This document shows, piece by piece, positions 11,209-23,634 of a stretch of 64,000 bases of DNA. The notes beneath the pieces were generated by a model. It was given only the letters and a program-made list of their open reading frames with translations. It did not search any database and was not told the origin of the DNA. The translations under genes were made by a program, and so were the position numbers. The stretch covers positions 177,858 through 241,857 of the forward strand of contig JAKZHN010000048.1 of assembly GCA_037179335.1 (NCBI GenBank), written 5' to 3'. Each line of letters begins with the position of its first letter. Position 1 is the stretch's first letter. This DNA is from Cyclaneusma minus (taxonomy: Eukaryota; Ascomycota; Leotiomycetes; Marthamycetales; Marthamycetaceae).

Positions 11209-11688
11209 ATGATGACTTTTACGACCTTTCATGAGTTTACGAAGGGTGCATGGATAGCGGGCATGGCCTGGGAGTTTTAGGGGATGGAAGGGATGATGTC
11301 ACGTCCGTCAGTCAATATCGAACGGTGGTTCGCTTACTCTAGACTTCTCTCAAGTTTCAAGGTCGATCACTCTGCGTCCTGTTAATTGTTTAGAATGTCA
11401 ATGACGGTCAACAGTCAATTTGGCCTCTCTCGGCCGGAGTTAGTGCGAGGTATGTCAGATCCCTCGATACCAAGATCCATGTGCGATGTCGACTATGATT
11501 ACAAACCAGCCACGACGTTCTGCTCATCTGATTGGGCTTGGACACCGGGCACTGCTATTTCGGAATTTCGGATTCTCGCAATACAGAAGCTTATCAACAC
11601 CATTGCGAGTTTCCTTAGAGTTATTCCATGTTTTGTACTTTTGGCCTGGATATCCCAGCTTCAGCAGATTAGCTATGTGGGGCTCAGT

Positions 11689-11694
11689 CACGTG
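11689..11694 (+). promoter_or_regulatory. CACGTG (E-box-like) in the detached MDR promoter
   Basis: A palindromic CACGTG lies 9 bp upstream of the TATA-like element at 11,703, the normal place for a bHLH-type site in a fungal promoter. Function is inferred from position only. Confidence 0.35.
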
Positions 11695-11702
11695 AAGTGA
11701 AA

Positions 11703-11710
11703 GTATATAA
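11703..11710 (+). promoter_or_regulatory. TATA-like element, originally ~185 bp upstream of the MDR start codon
   Basis: GTATATAA lies about 100 bp before the retrotransposon target site. If the element and one target copy are removed, this site falls about 185 bp 5' of ATG 44,632, a normal promoter distance. It is now separated from that ATG by almost 33 kb. Confidence 0.5.
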
Positions 11711-11808
11711 GGTTAAGGATTCTCGGTACATGTAGGTTATTTCAATCTTGAAAGATTTCGGGTCTCACACCACTCCATCATCTGTCAATTGGCATTCTCT
11801 CATCTCAG

Positions 11809-11813
11809 CCTTC
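11809..11813. repeat. Target-site duplication (left), CCTTC
   Basis: Five bases immediately 5' of the left 160-bp LTR, identical to 44,549-44,553 just after the right LTR. A 5-bp duplication is typical of LTR retrotransposon integrase. Confidence 0.9.
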
Positions 11814-11973
11814 TGAGAGACACCTCAGGCAGGGTGGCCTATGCGCAAGGCTAGCAGGTGCCTATTTAATAGCTAGAGCGAGGCAGACCCTCCATTTTTA
11901 TGCATTCATACCCATATAAATAAAATACCCAATTATACCCATTTTTATCTGGCTGCTATACTAGCGTTTTTTA
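11814..11973 (+). repeat. Left LTR of the outer element
   Basis: 160 bp, TG...TA (ancestral CA). Its outer (left) part keeps C and G where the right copy has T and A; its inner (right) end is the mutated one. Partner at 44,389-44,548, offset 32,575 with no indels. Confidence 0.9.
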
Positions 11974-14900
11974 ATTGGTGGTTATTATAAGAATATAATA
12001 GGAGCTTCGGCTTTTGGAAAACGATTTAATTAACTTTTTTTAATCCCTTTTTTTAAAATCTCCGCAAACCGTATTTAAAATCGATAAAATATTAGATCTT
12101 CCAAACCCGGTTAAACGATTTTAAAATTAAGCTATTCAGGCTTTTAAAAATTATTATATTAAGCGAAATATAAAATTAGCAAATATAATAATGGCTAAAT
12201 AAATTTCTATCAAGATTTGCAAAATATTTTGCCAAGCATTTTAATATTTATTTTCCAAATTAGTTTAAAAATCAATTAAGCCAGTTTTTAATATATCATT
12301 TATAAATAAACGATTTTTTACTGCTTTTAAATTAAATATTTAAATACAAGCGCTTTTATATATTATTAAATAAGCCGATTATTATATAAATAAAGAAATA
12401 AAAAAAAGCCTTTCCTAAAAGCAGGAATATTAAACCGGATTATTTAAAAAAACCATTTTTAATAATATAGTAGCAGTTTTTATAAAAGTCATATACAAGC
12501 TATAATTATTTTAAAGCTGCTTTTTAAATACGGGTAATATTAAAGTAGAAAGGACTTCCAAAACAAGATTTATTATTTATAATAATTAATTCAATTATAT
12601 AAAATAATATTTTCCTTTTTCTTTTTATTTAATTATTTGCCAATTAATCAAATTATCAATTAAAGCTTTTTTAATTATTAATTAAAGCTAGTAAACTTTT
12701 TGAATATATATATATATATATATTTATTATATTAATATATTTTTATCCTTTAAATTATTTATTTTAAAGCTATTGTCTATAATTAAATAATAGTTTTTGG
12801 CTATATCGATTATAAATAAGGAGAATAGCTTTCGTAAGTTAATTATTTTTAAATAATATTATAAAAAAATCTATTTCCATTTATTTAATATTATTTTTAT
12901 TTAATTTTTTTTAATTTTCATTTAATCTTTTATATTTTTAATAAAAATATATTGCCTATAAAATAATATATATTATAATAGCGCCAAAATTGCTATTGGA
13001 CTTTAATAAGCCATTGCTATTCCAATTATTAGCAGCTATATTAATTATTAAATTATTATTATCTTGGTTATTATTATTATTTTAATTATAATTTTTAGCT
13101 TTTTTATTATAAAGAAATAATAATAGTGCTTAGGGTATTTTTATAATATTTTTCCTATTTATATAATTGCTAATAAATTTAAATTATTAAATTAAAAATA
13201 TTTTATTTTAAAAAGCCATATTGATTTTTTAATTTATATTTGTAAAAAATATAAACGCGGCTATTATATTAAAATTCCAATTATTTATAATAAATTAATT
13301 TTAAGCAATTTAGAGAATAAGATTTATTGCAGCTATAAATTAATTTTTTAAAAAAATATTTTTAGGGAAGAATTTTAAAAGAATAATAAATATTTTAATT
13401 TTAATTAAAATAATATAAATAATAGCTGATTTTAAAAATGTGCTAAAAAAGACCGCCGTTTTAATTAATAAAACAGCTATAGCAAAAATAAAATATAATA
13501 AATAGATTAAAATTAAAATTTGAAAGGCTAAATTAGCCTTTTTTAAGCAATATATTATTTAAAAAGCTAGTAATTATATTAATATTTTGGTGAAAAAATA
13601 CCAAAAAAAATTATATTAAGCTATTAAAAAAACTATCAATCCGTTATTAATTTAAAATTAAGCAAAAAATACTCGATAAATTTAAAAAAATACAAAATAT
13701 TATTAATTTATAATAGGGCAAAAATAAAACGGTTAATAAATATATTAAATATATAAGCCATATCGCCTAATATATTAAAGCTAAATATATTTTTGTTTTT
13801 ATTAAATAATTTTTATAAAAATTTATAATTAAGAATTTATAATTTGCCGCCCGAAGCGTTATTATATACTATTTATAAAATTACAGAAATTATTTAATAA
13901 ATAAGCGATAAAAAACGATTTTATATTTACTTATTAAGAAAAGCTATTATTAATAAATAAATAAGGATAATATAAAGATTTACCGGTATATATAAGCGTT
14001 TTTAAAAGTAAATAGGTTATTGGAAAAGCTTTTTTAAAATTAAAAAAATTATTTATAATTTTAATTCTAAATATAAAAAACGCCTTATTTAGCTCAAAAG
14101 ATTAATTACCAAGCTAGCTAAATCCAATATTTAAGTGTTTCCGAATAAGGAATATAAATTATATATATTTCTTTTAATTTACATAGGCTATAATAATGAA
14201 TAATATTGCCGGAATTTTAATTAATAGCAGGCTAATTAAAAATATAATAATAAATATTTTAATAAATATAAAAGTAGTAATATAAATGCCGCCGGGGATA
14301 TTAATATAAAATTTTAATAAAAATAATTGCAATATAAAATAATTAATTTGCTATATATTATAATTGCGGTAAAAAAACTATATAGCTTTTATTTATATAA
14401 AAAACCAATGCATTCAAAAATAAAAAATTATTTTTATAAACCGTAATAAAAAAGCAGTTTAATAAATTATTAAGAATAAAAACTGCAATAATATATAGCT
14501 TTAATAAGCTATTAAAGCGGTTTATATTAATATTGCTATTAATGCAATTAATTTTATAAAAATTTACCGGAAATTAATTATAATTTTTATTATGTATTAA
14601 TTAAATAAAAATATATAAATTAATAAATTAAAATTTATTATATTATTGACTGGTTTTAAATTATCCCAATTGGATATTAAATTCTTTTATAAAATCTGAA
14701 TTATATTTAAAAATTTAATTGGGCTAGTAATAATAGGCTATAATATTATTATTGCCGAATTCTTTTTTAAAAAAAAACTTAATTTAAGGGCAATATTAAT
14801 TTAAGGGCAATATTAATTCAAGGGCAATATTAATTTAAGGGCAATATTAATTTAAATATTTTAATTAATTTACTCTAGGAGAAAATAATAATAAATATAA

Positions 14901-15688
14901 TATTTGCAAAGCACAAAGAATCGAGAAGAAATATTAGGCTGCTTTATTAAATTCTAAAAAAATTAAAATAATAGTTGGTTAATCTTAATATAATATTTTT
15001 AATTTCCTATATAATATTTTAATACCGAGAGATTTTATTTGGAGCTATTTGTTGGATTATTTTCCCTGTGCTATATAAAAGCTTTATAAAGGCTTAGTTT
15101 GCAAAACTATTTTTTAAATAAGGTAAACCGCTTTTAAAAAAGTATGCGCTAAGCGTATTAAAGATTTTGGCAATAATAATATAGTAAATAATTAAATTAA
15201 ATTAATAGCTATTAAAGCTGTGATATTAAATAGAATTTCGAATAATAATTTAAAGAGATTTAATTTAAGCCTATTTAAGCGCAATTGTTTTTATATTAAT
15301 AGGATTTTTATGCATAATAAAAATTTATATATAATAAATTTAGTTTTTTATTTTCCGCAAATATTTATTAGTACCGGCATTTCTATTAATATTATTATTA
15401 TATATATTATAAAAAAAAACTATTTGAAAATATATAAAATATAAAATTGGAATTTATTAATGGCAAATAACTTTTTTTTTAAATAAATAGACCCGTTTTT
15501 TTAAAAGCATATTGGGCATACTGTAGACAATTTTTCCATAGGTAATTTAATTTAATATGCAATTTATTGTGATTTTTAATTAGCTTTAACTAGCCTTAAT
15601 TTGGGTAAAAGCTTGCTTTAATATAGCGATTTATATTATTTTTAATTTTGACCTTTGCTTTTATATGCTTAATAATATTAAAAAGGTT
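11974..15688 (+). other. Outer element internal segment 1 (RIP-mutated)
   Basis: Between the left outer LTR and the copia insertion. AT-rich with stops in every frame. It contains a (TA)n run near 12,706-12,722, a 17-bp minisatellite at 14,781-14,848, and near 14,340-14,400 a stretch that could be a mutated Cys-rich gag zinc knuckle (weak). No coding claim is made. Confidence 0.6.
14781..14848. repeat. 17-bp minisatellite, 4 copies
   Basis: Four consecutive units of aatttaagggcaatatt at 14,781, 14,798, 14,815 and 14,832; only the third differs, by one T-to-C. The near identity contrasts with the heavy mutation around it, so the array probably expanded after, or was too short for, RIP. Confidence 0.9.
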
Positions 15689-15693
15689 AAATT
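15689..15693. repeat. Target-site duplication (left) of the copia element
   Basis: AAATT before the left LTR versus AAGTT (23,015-23,019) after the right LTR. They match except for one G-to-A change, as expected after RIP. Confidence 0.75.
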
Positions 15694-15918
15694 TGTCAAT
15701 TCCGGCTGCAATTAAAGCCTTAGGCATTTATCTGGGGCACGGGCCACGCGGTGGCCCCTGCACCGGTAAGCGTTAGGGGCTAACGGGGCTTTAGCGCCAA
15801 GGCTGAAAATGCCCTTATTCCTATACGCCAGCTATTTATTTCCTTTTTTAATTATAATTAATAATATATTAAAAACCCTATATGCATACAATTTATTTAT
15901 ATTTAAGTAATTTTAATA
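15694..15918 (+). repeat. 5' LTR of the copia element
   Basis: 225 bp. The outer-left part keeps a GC-rich core (about 15,735-15,815), whereas the inner-right end is AT-converted. Partner at 22,790-23,014. Confidence 0.9.
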
Positions 15919-18900
15919 CTAATTAATACTTTTTTTATAAAGGCACAAATTAGCAAGGATTTATTTTTAAAAAACGTTATTGCAATTCAAAAAAATTCCA
16001 ATTGCGCTAAAAACAAGAAGCTTTAAAGCCCTATTACCAATTTTATTACAGTTTTAAAAAGCGGCTGGCAATTTTAAAAAACAACTACGCTAATAATAGC
16101 AAAATAAATTGCATTTATTATAGCCATTTTAAATTAAAAGCTTTAGAAAGCGGCTTTTTAAATTACGCGCTATAACTTTTAGCATTTCCAAAATAATAAT
16201 ATTGCATTCTTTTTAAAACGCAGCTTTTTTAATTTTATAGCGCCCTTTTTAATAAGCTATTTCAAATTTGATTTACTTAGATTTGTATTATTTAAATCTA
16301 TATTTTATAAATTTATATATTTAAAAATTAATTGCGCAAGCCAGCATCGCCTAGCACCGACGCAATATTTAAAAAAATATATCTTTCTCCAATTAACTTT
16401 TTCAAATTGCTATTTTTATATAATTTGCAAATACTATTATATTTTTTCCAAATCTGCTTTCAAAAGCAAAATACCTTTAATATTATATTTAAAAACGCTT
16501 TTTAAATAAAGCCTTTAGCAAAAATCTTATTATGTAATTTTTCTTTATTCCAAACGAATCTCAAAATTATATTAATAATGCATATTTTAATAATTTTGAT
16601 ATTAAAAATTTATTTATTTATATAAAAAACAATATTAATATTTATATTCTATACTAATGTAAATATTCAATAATAAAATAATAAATTAAAAAAATTTGTA
16701 AATCAATTACCAAAACAAAATTAATAAATAAAAAGCAATTAATTTAAGCTGGCACATAAAATTACTTACACTATTTTGCGCATTTCTTTAAAATGCAATA
16801 ATATTTATATTAACAGGAGGAAAATATATAAAATGGCTAAAAAATTGGCAGCTATAGCTATAAAAAATTTATAATATAAATAGACCAAAAAAAACTACGG
16901 AATATAAAAATTAAATTTAATTACTATTTAAATTTTTTGGAATAAATGAGCTATAAAATAAAATAAAAGGAAAAAGCCAGCAATTAGCCAAGCAATCCTT
17001 TAAATAACTCTTTTATAACTCTAAATAGCAATTAAAATAGTAATAATTAAAAAACAAAAATGGCCAATTTTCCTAGTATGATACGCTTTTTAAAAATTAC
17101 CTTTAATTAAAAATATACTATAAAAATAAATAAAGCGCTTAAAGTTTTTTATAAATCATAAAATTTGCGAGCAAACGCCTTTAAAAAATAAGCTTTGCAA
17201 GCCTAGAAAATTGCTTTTTAAATATCTAATAATATTAAAAAAGCTATTAAAAGAACTATTAAAAAATTTATAAAAAAACCAAATACGGATAAAAATAAAA
17301 ATGAAAAAGCTAAAAAAACTAAGTTTACACCATTATTCTTTTTTCCGCCAAAGCAAAAAACAATTGCTTATATATTTAAAATATTTTTTATAGCCTTTCT
17401 ATTATCCTTATATTAAATATTAAAATTGCCAATAATACCTTATTTATTAAAATTAAAACCCAAATCAAAAACAAAATTATTTATTTTTTTCGCCTCCATT
17501 TAAAAAAGATTCACTATATTAAATTACGCAATTCCCTTAATACCAGTTTTAATTAAATGCTTTAAATTATTTTCCTAAAATAGCTAAAATACTATACCCT
17601 TAAATACCATAAATCCAGCTATTGCAAAAACCTTTTTAAAATACTTTTTAATTCCATTAAAAAATTTAATTCAATCCAAAAACGCAATACAATTAAAAAG
17701 CGCAACACAAAATTCAATATATTATAAATACCCTGCATTTTGGCCCGCAAATCGGTTAATTCAATTAATTTAAAATAAATCAATTTAGCCTAAATACCGG
17801 TTAATATTGAAATCAAAAGCAAAATTATATTAATAAATTTAAAGGATTTACGTTTAAGCCTTAAATTCCAAATTCATAAGCAAATAATCTTTTTTTAAAT
17901 ATAGGCAAAGTATATTAAAATAAAAACCGCTATAATGGGAAAATGTTTAATATTTCAAACATAAAAATACTAAAATTTATAAATATATATAAAAAAACTG
18001 GCATTTTAAAATCTAATTATTTAAAAGCTTTTTTTATATCTTAAAAGGCAAGGCTATTAAATACTATAATCGGATATTTGCAAAAAGAAAATACTTTTTT
18101 AAATAAATAATTTATTATATCTGTTAATAATTTAAAATTAAAACTTTTTGTTTTAAATATTGGAATTTATAATATAATACCAAATTATTTATTACAATTT
18201 AATAGAATTTTATAAAACCCAAAATTAAATATTTGAAAATAATATTTAAAAAGCTTAAAAATATTTAGCCAATCCTAAGTATAAAATATTAAAATAATAA
18301 ATTTATTAAAAATTAGCTATTTAAAGAAATGGCTGAAATTACTAAATTTAAAGATATTTATTCAATTGCGTATTTAAAATACAAAGGATTTTTTATCCAA
18401 ATTAAAATAGCCATTAATATTAAAGCCAAAATTAACGCTATATTAAACCAGTTTTATATCTACACCTACAATTATAACTATGAAAACCAATTTTACAATA
18501 ATAAAAATTTCCGGAATCCCAAATATAAAAATAAAAATAATAAATTTAAAAATGAATGTTTTAATAATAAATTCAAAAATAAATATTTCAATAATAATGC
18601 AAGCTATAAGCGGATTTTTTTAAAAAGCTATAAAAATGGCAAATTTAAAAACGGATTAAAAAAATATAATATTTAAAAAAAATTTAAATATTAATTTACC
18701 AATTATAAACCTAAAAAAAAGCAATATTAAAATAAGTTTAAAGTATTGGCATTCAAATATAGCAAAACGGCAAGTAAAGAATTATATTATATATTTTTAT
18801 TAAAAATTAAAAATATAAATAATAGTGCAAAATATTTAAAAAAGCCCTATAATGGCTTTTTTAAAAACAAAATTTAACCGTTCACTTTATATAAAATATA

Positions 18901-21900
18901 TATAGCAATTTTTTAGTATTAGCAATATTTTTAAAACGCCTTTTAAACCCCAATTAAAAAATATTAAATAATAATAATAAATTCCATAATATAATATAGC
19001 ATTATACTTTTCATTATAATTCTACGGGATATAGTTCTATTTAAAAATCTTTTTCAAAATAGCCTTTAAATAAATCTTTAAAATATAAATCCCTTTTCAA
19101 AAGAAAAGAACCATAATTTTTATCCCTTTAAAATTAATATATATATAATAAAAAACGGATTATAGAAATTTTAAATAAATAAGCTGTAGTCTATATATTT
19201 ATTTATTTAAATCCATTTAACTCAATTTTTTTTTTATTAAAAACATCTTTACCATAAAAAAAGAATACACCTTTGGATTTTCCAGGGTATTTTTCCAAAT
19301 AATAAAGCTGCAGGCTTTTATATAACCGATTAGGCTTATTTTTTTTTCTAAAAATATTATGCTTAGATTTAAAAAAAACCAAAATTGCAAAAAAAGCTTA
19401 TTTAATATTATTTAAAAACAATTCGCTATTAAAAACTTTAAATATTGCAAATATTCCTATTTGATTTAAAATAATCCCCTTTTATATTATTAAAAATAAT
19501 ATCCTATTTCTGCTATACCTAGCTAATATTAATAAATTAAAAACTAAATTTAATAAATTAAATAATATTATAATTTAAAAAAAACTTAACATAGCAATTA
19601 CAAAGAAATAGGGCTATCCGTAATTTCTTTTCCCTTCCCAGCACCAGGAATATAGTATTTTTATACACTGAATTAAGGTTAATTTGAAAAGAAATTATAA
19701 TAAATAAAAATATACCAATATTTCAAAATTAGCAGCAATTTTTACAAGGGCTAATAAAAAATTTAATAAAAAAATCTTTAAAAAAATTGCAAAATTCTGC
19801 TCTAAATGCCAATTTTTTTTTTAAAAAAGTCAGAAAAACTCAAAATTAATTTAAAGCAGGATTTTAATTTTAATACTAAAATTTCAATTAATTAATTTAT
19901 TTTGGATAATAAATTAATTATCCATATTATAAATATAGCTATTAAATACCAAGCAGCTAATTTCTTTTTTAAAACACTGCTAAATATATTTAGAAAATCA
20001 GTAAAATTATATAGATTAATATTTATTTAAGCCTATTAAATCAAATTATTTATAATGCTGGCAAGGAATTTTAAAGAAAATTTAAATAGAAAATCAATTT
20101 TTTGAAAATTTAAATTAAATCAATTTTTGTTAAAGCCTATTATATAATTGGCAAAAATAAATAATAGTATATTATTTTCTGCTATATTTTTAATATTATA
20201 AAATTCAGCATATTAAAATTTACCAAAGAAGTGGTTTTTTAAATAGCAATTAAAACTATTAATAATATAATAGAATTGGATAGATTAATGCCCACTCTTT
20301 TTATATATAAAGCGTTCCTGAAGCTTATATTAATATTTTCTTTTTTTCTATTAATATTAAAGAGATTTAAAGCTATTTGAAACGCTATTAAAAAAATAAA
20401 AAAGACTTTTAAAATAAAAAATAAACTAAATATCCTAGATATTAAGCAATTTTTTTCAGGATTTAAAATTCTAATATAAAAAAAAGATAGCAAATGGCAT
20501 AGCCTTTATGAAATTATAAATATTAAAGGTAAAGTTATGGTATTAAATATATCACATAAAGCTGCTAAATTTAAATTAATTTCTATATAGTTATTTTTAT
20601 TGGAAAATATTTTTAAATAAAAAAAAGCTTTTATTGATAATAAGCAGCCAAAAAATTATAATTATAATTTTTTATTTTTTTTTAAAAAGAATCTGGATAT
20701 AAATTTAAATTTGCAAAATTATTTGCAAAATTAAATAGGCCAATTTTTGCAATACCAAATATATAATTAAATAGGAAATTAAATAAGCCAACTTTGGGCA
20801 TTTTATAAATATTTAATATTCCATAAAATTCCGCATTTATTAAAAAGCCAAAAACAAGTTTAAGAATTTACCCTTTTTCAAATTTAATATTGCTTAAAAG
20901 CCAAAGCAAACCTGCTAAAAAAGTTATAAATAATAAATTAAATACTGTTAAATTTCTAGATATAATTTAAAAAAAAAGCAAAATACTTTTACCTAATTAA
21001 AAAGCCTTTTCCAAATATATAAATTATTTTAAAAAAACTTTAATGCTATTTTTGCTATAATATATTAGATAATGCCAAAATTTATATAATTTTTATATTA
21101 TTTAAAAAAATGAAATATAGCCCTAGCCATTTAATTAAGGAAAAAAAAAGATTATTATTTTAAAAAAGCCATTTAAAATATTTAATTAAGCTAAATTTAA
21201 AGGTTTATTAAAAATGGGTATTTTTAAATTTTAAATTTTAAATTTAAAGATTTATAAAAATAGAATTTTTAATAGCCGTATAATAAAAGAAGTTAAAAAT
21301 AAAAAAAAAATTTTTTTTTATAAAAAATCCAAATTGGTAATTCAAGGCCATAATAACGTTGGTAAAAAGAGCCATTTTAATTTAGTCCCCAATTATTTAA
21401 CAAATTAGCCAATAGATTATTATTGTCCTAGTATTTTTCATATTTTTATAATTTCATAATTTTAATTTAAGGTTTAAAAAATATTACCCAAATATATTTA
21501 TACGCCCAAAACCAGCTATTTTGCAAAATTTACTATTATTCTTTTAAGCAAATAAAAGGCAAGTTTTTTTAATACCATTATAATTATATTTAAGCTATTA
21601 TATAGAATTCCAAAATCCGGTTTTTATTAGTATATTATTTATTTAAAACACTGTATTAAAAAGCTGGGATTAAAGCTTTTAATATTTAACCTATAGTTTT
21701 TTTGCTTAAATAATAAAAATCCAAAGCTTTTTATATTAATTGGTTTTTAAATTAATAATACCCTAATTTTAATTTGCAAAATATAATTTAACAAAAAATG
21801 AAAAAAGCTAAAAAGGCTTAATTTAAAGCAAAGCCCAAATTCAGCCTATTAAAATCCAATTCAATTATTTTTAACGGATATATTATTAGCAAATTTGGAC

Positions 21901-22179
21901 CAAATATTACCATAATTTAAAAAGGCCAAAAATTTAAAATTAAATTAGTAAACTCGGACTTCCCAAATATAAAGGCCCAGTACATTTAAAAAAAAGCTAT
22001 AAATAGCTATATATTTTTTATTATTTAATTAAAAAATGCCTTTAATTTTTTAATTGCAATATAATATTAAAATCCTATAAAAGAATATTAAGGCCCTAAA
22101 TAAAAGGCTATAATAATATATAAATAATATTAAAAAAGAATTAACCTTTCTGCTTTTAAATATTAAAATAATAAAGCTA

Positions 22180-22557
22180 TTTATTTTTATAAACGATTTA
22201 TTTATAAATAATAAAAATTTAAATACACAATTATATTATATAATAATACTAGCAAATAAGAAAAATAATAATTAATATAGCTTATTTGCTATAAAAGGTA
22301 ATTTTTTATATTAAAGCTTTACCAAAAGCAAATGGATTATAAAAAGCGTTTTAGCTTTAAAGTTTTTAGCTATGGTCCAAAAACCGAATATAGAAATGGC
22401 TATTTTAAGCATTTTAAATATAATAGCTAAAAAGCTAGGCATTCCCAATATCCCAATTATTATTTATATAAATTCTTTTTTATTTTATAAATATTTTATT
22501 AAGCTAGGAAGAATTATAAAAAAGCGTTTTATAATGGAGATTTTCCATTTTTATTAA
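22180..22557 (+). pseudogene. Ty1/copia RNase H remnant
   Basis: The conceptual plus-strand translation shows VFINDSFTNNKNLNTQ-like, then SFTKSKWIIKSVLA, LKFLAMV and FIKLGRIIKKRFIMEI. These follow the order and spacing of the fungal copia RNase H (VDASFAN..., STKCKRVTRSVLA..., LYAMV..., LVKLGTTQEKRLM...). Substitutions fit C-to-T/G-to-A decay (Asp to Asn, Arg to Lys or stop). The last 62 codons, 22,372-22,557, are uninterrupted. Only the superfamily diagnosis is claimed. Confidence 0.7.
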
Positions 22558-22789
22558 AATTATAAAAAAAGGTAATGCCAAAAAATAAGGTAAATTTATA
22601 AAAATAATAATTTAGCTAATATTATAATAAAATTAGCATTTAATAAAGCTTTGGAAACCTTTATTTTAAAAAATCGGATTATAATTAAAATTAAAAAATA
22701 AATGGATCAATTTTTTTTTAAATAAATACCCATTACCCTACCGAGTCTAATTTATAGCCAGTACTTTTGCTTTTAAAAACAAAATTCAA

Positions 22790-23014
22790 TATTAATTCCG
22801 GCTGCAATTAAAGCCTTAGGCATTTACCTAGGGCATAGGCCACGCAATAGCCCCTATACCAATAAGCATTAAAAGCTAATAGGGCTTTAACGCCAAGGCT
22901 GGGAATGCCCTTATTTCTATGCGTTAGCTACCTATTTTCTTTTTTAATTATAATTAACAATATATTGGAAACCCTATATATACGTGATTTATTTGTATTT
23001 AAGTGATTTTAACA
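22790..23014 (+). repeat. 3' LTR of the copia element
   Basis: 225 bp. The left (inner) part has lost the GC-rich core to transitions; the right (outer) end is better preserved and ends AACA. Followed by target copy AAGTT at 23,015-23,019. Confidence 0.9.
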
Positions 23015-23415
23015 AAGTTATTTTTCAATGCTAAGATTTATAAAAATCCTAAAAAGAAAAAAGGAAATTAGGAAAATTAAATTTAAAAATAAAAAGGCTT
23101 AAATAATAACGATTATAAAGCAGCTATTAATATATTATTTAATAGCGTTATATTTTACGGTTAATAATAAAAATATTAAAAATAATAAAATATTATTGTG
23201 TTAAATATAAGGAAAGGAATTTTTTCCTTTTATAATATTAGTAATAAGGTAATAAGCGGAGGCTTATAAATATACCTTTATTTATAGCAGTTGTAATTAT
23301 TAAAAAAGGGCATAATTATTATATATTAATTATTAAATTATTTATTATAATCCCGCAAAAAGCTATAATTTATATTATTAATATTTTCTTTTTTTTTTAC
23401 TTTTAATATTTAAGC
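23015..23415 (+). other. Outer element internal segment 2
   Basis: About 400 bp of AT-rich outer-element sequence between the copia element and the first gypsy element, starting with the AAGTT target copy. No feature is readable. Confidence 0.5.
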
Positions 23416-23420
23416 CTTAT
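23416..23420. repeat. Target-site duplication (left) of the minus-strand gypsy element, CTTAT
   Basis: CTTAT directly precedes the left LTR and is repeated exactly at 30,106-30,110 after the right LTR. Confidence 0.85.
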
Positions 23421-23634
23421 TATTACGGCAGCTTAAGGGCAAGGCAGGGGTCGAGGTAAAGCGACATTGTAAGCTGCAGGAGGCAATCTGCAGCTTTGCA
23501 AAACTTTAAGGGCCTTATAGGCTAGCGCAAAGCGCTAAAATTATATATTTGGCACGAAAGAGGGCTTAGGGCGCGTGGCGTATAATATATGGTTAAGGTA
23601 TATATTTAAGGTATTTAAAATTAGTATTATAATA
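23421..23634 (-). repeat. 3' LTR (left copy) of the minus-strand gypsy element
   Basis: 214 bp. The outer-left part (to about 23,500) keeps G and C; the inner-right part from about 23,575 is AT-converted relative to its partner. A purine tract lies next to it on the minus strand, as for a polypurine tract. Confidence 0.88.

Larger units (their letters stand above)
11209..11808. other. Intergenic: DUF7514-like 3' flank and detached promoter of the MDR reductase gene
   Basis: The left portion is the 3' flank of the preceding gene. The right portion, from about 11,640, has a CACGTG and a TATA-like element and abuts the retrotransposon at its target site. Because the other copy of the target duplication lies just 5' of the MDR gene at 44,632, this stretch was originally that gene's upstream region. 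A 104-codon open frame at 11,386-11,700 shows no domain. Confidence 0.65.
15694..23014 (+). mobile_element. Nested Ty1/copia LTR retrotransposon, RIP-inactivated (7.3 kb)
   Basis: The 225-bp LTRs at 15,694-15,918 and 22,790-23,014 have identical spacing (7,096) with no indels, start TGTCA (mutated to TATTA on the right) and end AACA (mutated on the left). The flanking 5-bp duplication is AAATT/AAGTT. Near the 3' LTR on the plus strand (about 22,180-22,557) a fungal copia-type RNase H can be read through the mutations, so orientation is + and superfamily Ty1/copia. An open stretch at 18,329-18,676, rich in Asn and Lys, is a product of AT-bias, not an intact gene. No full open frame survives. 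Confidence 0.88.

Noticed and set aside
11386..11700. 104-codon open frame upstream of the retrotransposon
   Set aside because: No domain, no neighbouring exon, and it lies in what looks like the MDR promoter; better explained as chance.
14781..14848. CRISPR-like direct repeats
   Set aside because: Units are contiguous without spacers, and the genome is eukaryotic.
18329..18676. 115-codon Asn/Lys-rich open frame in the AT block
   Set aside because: Composition is that of AT-converted DNA, it lies within the copia element, and no start context or domain is seen.
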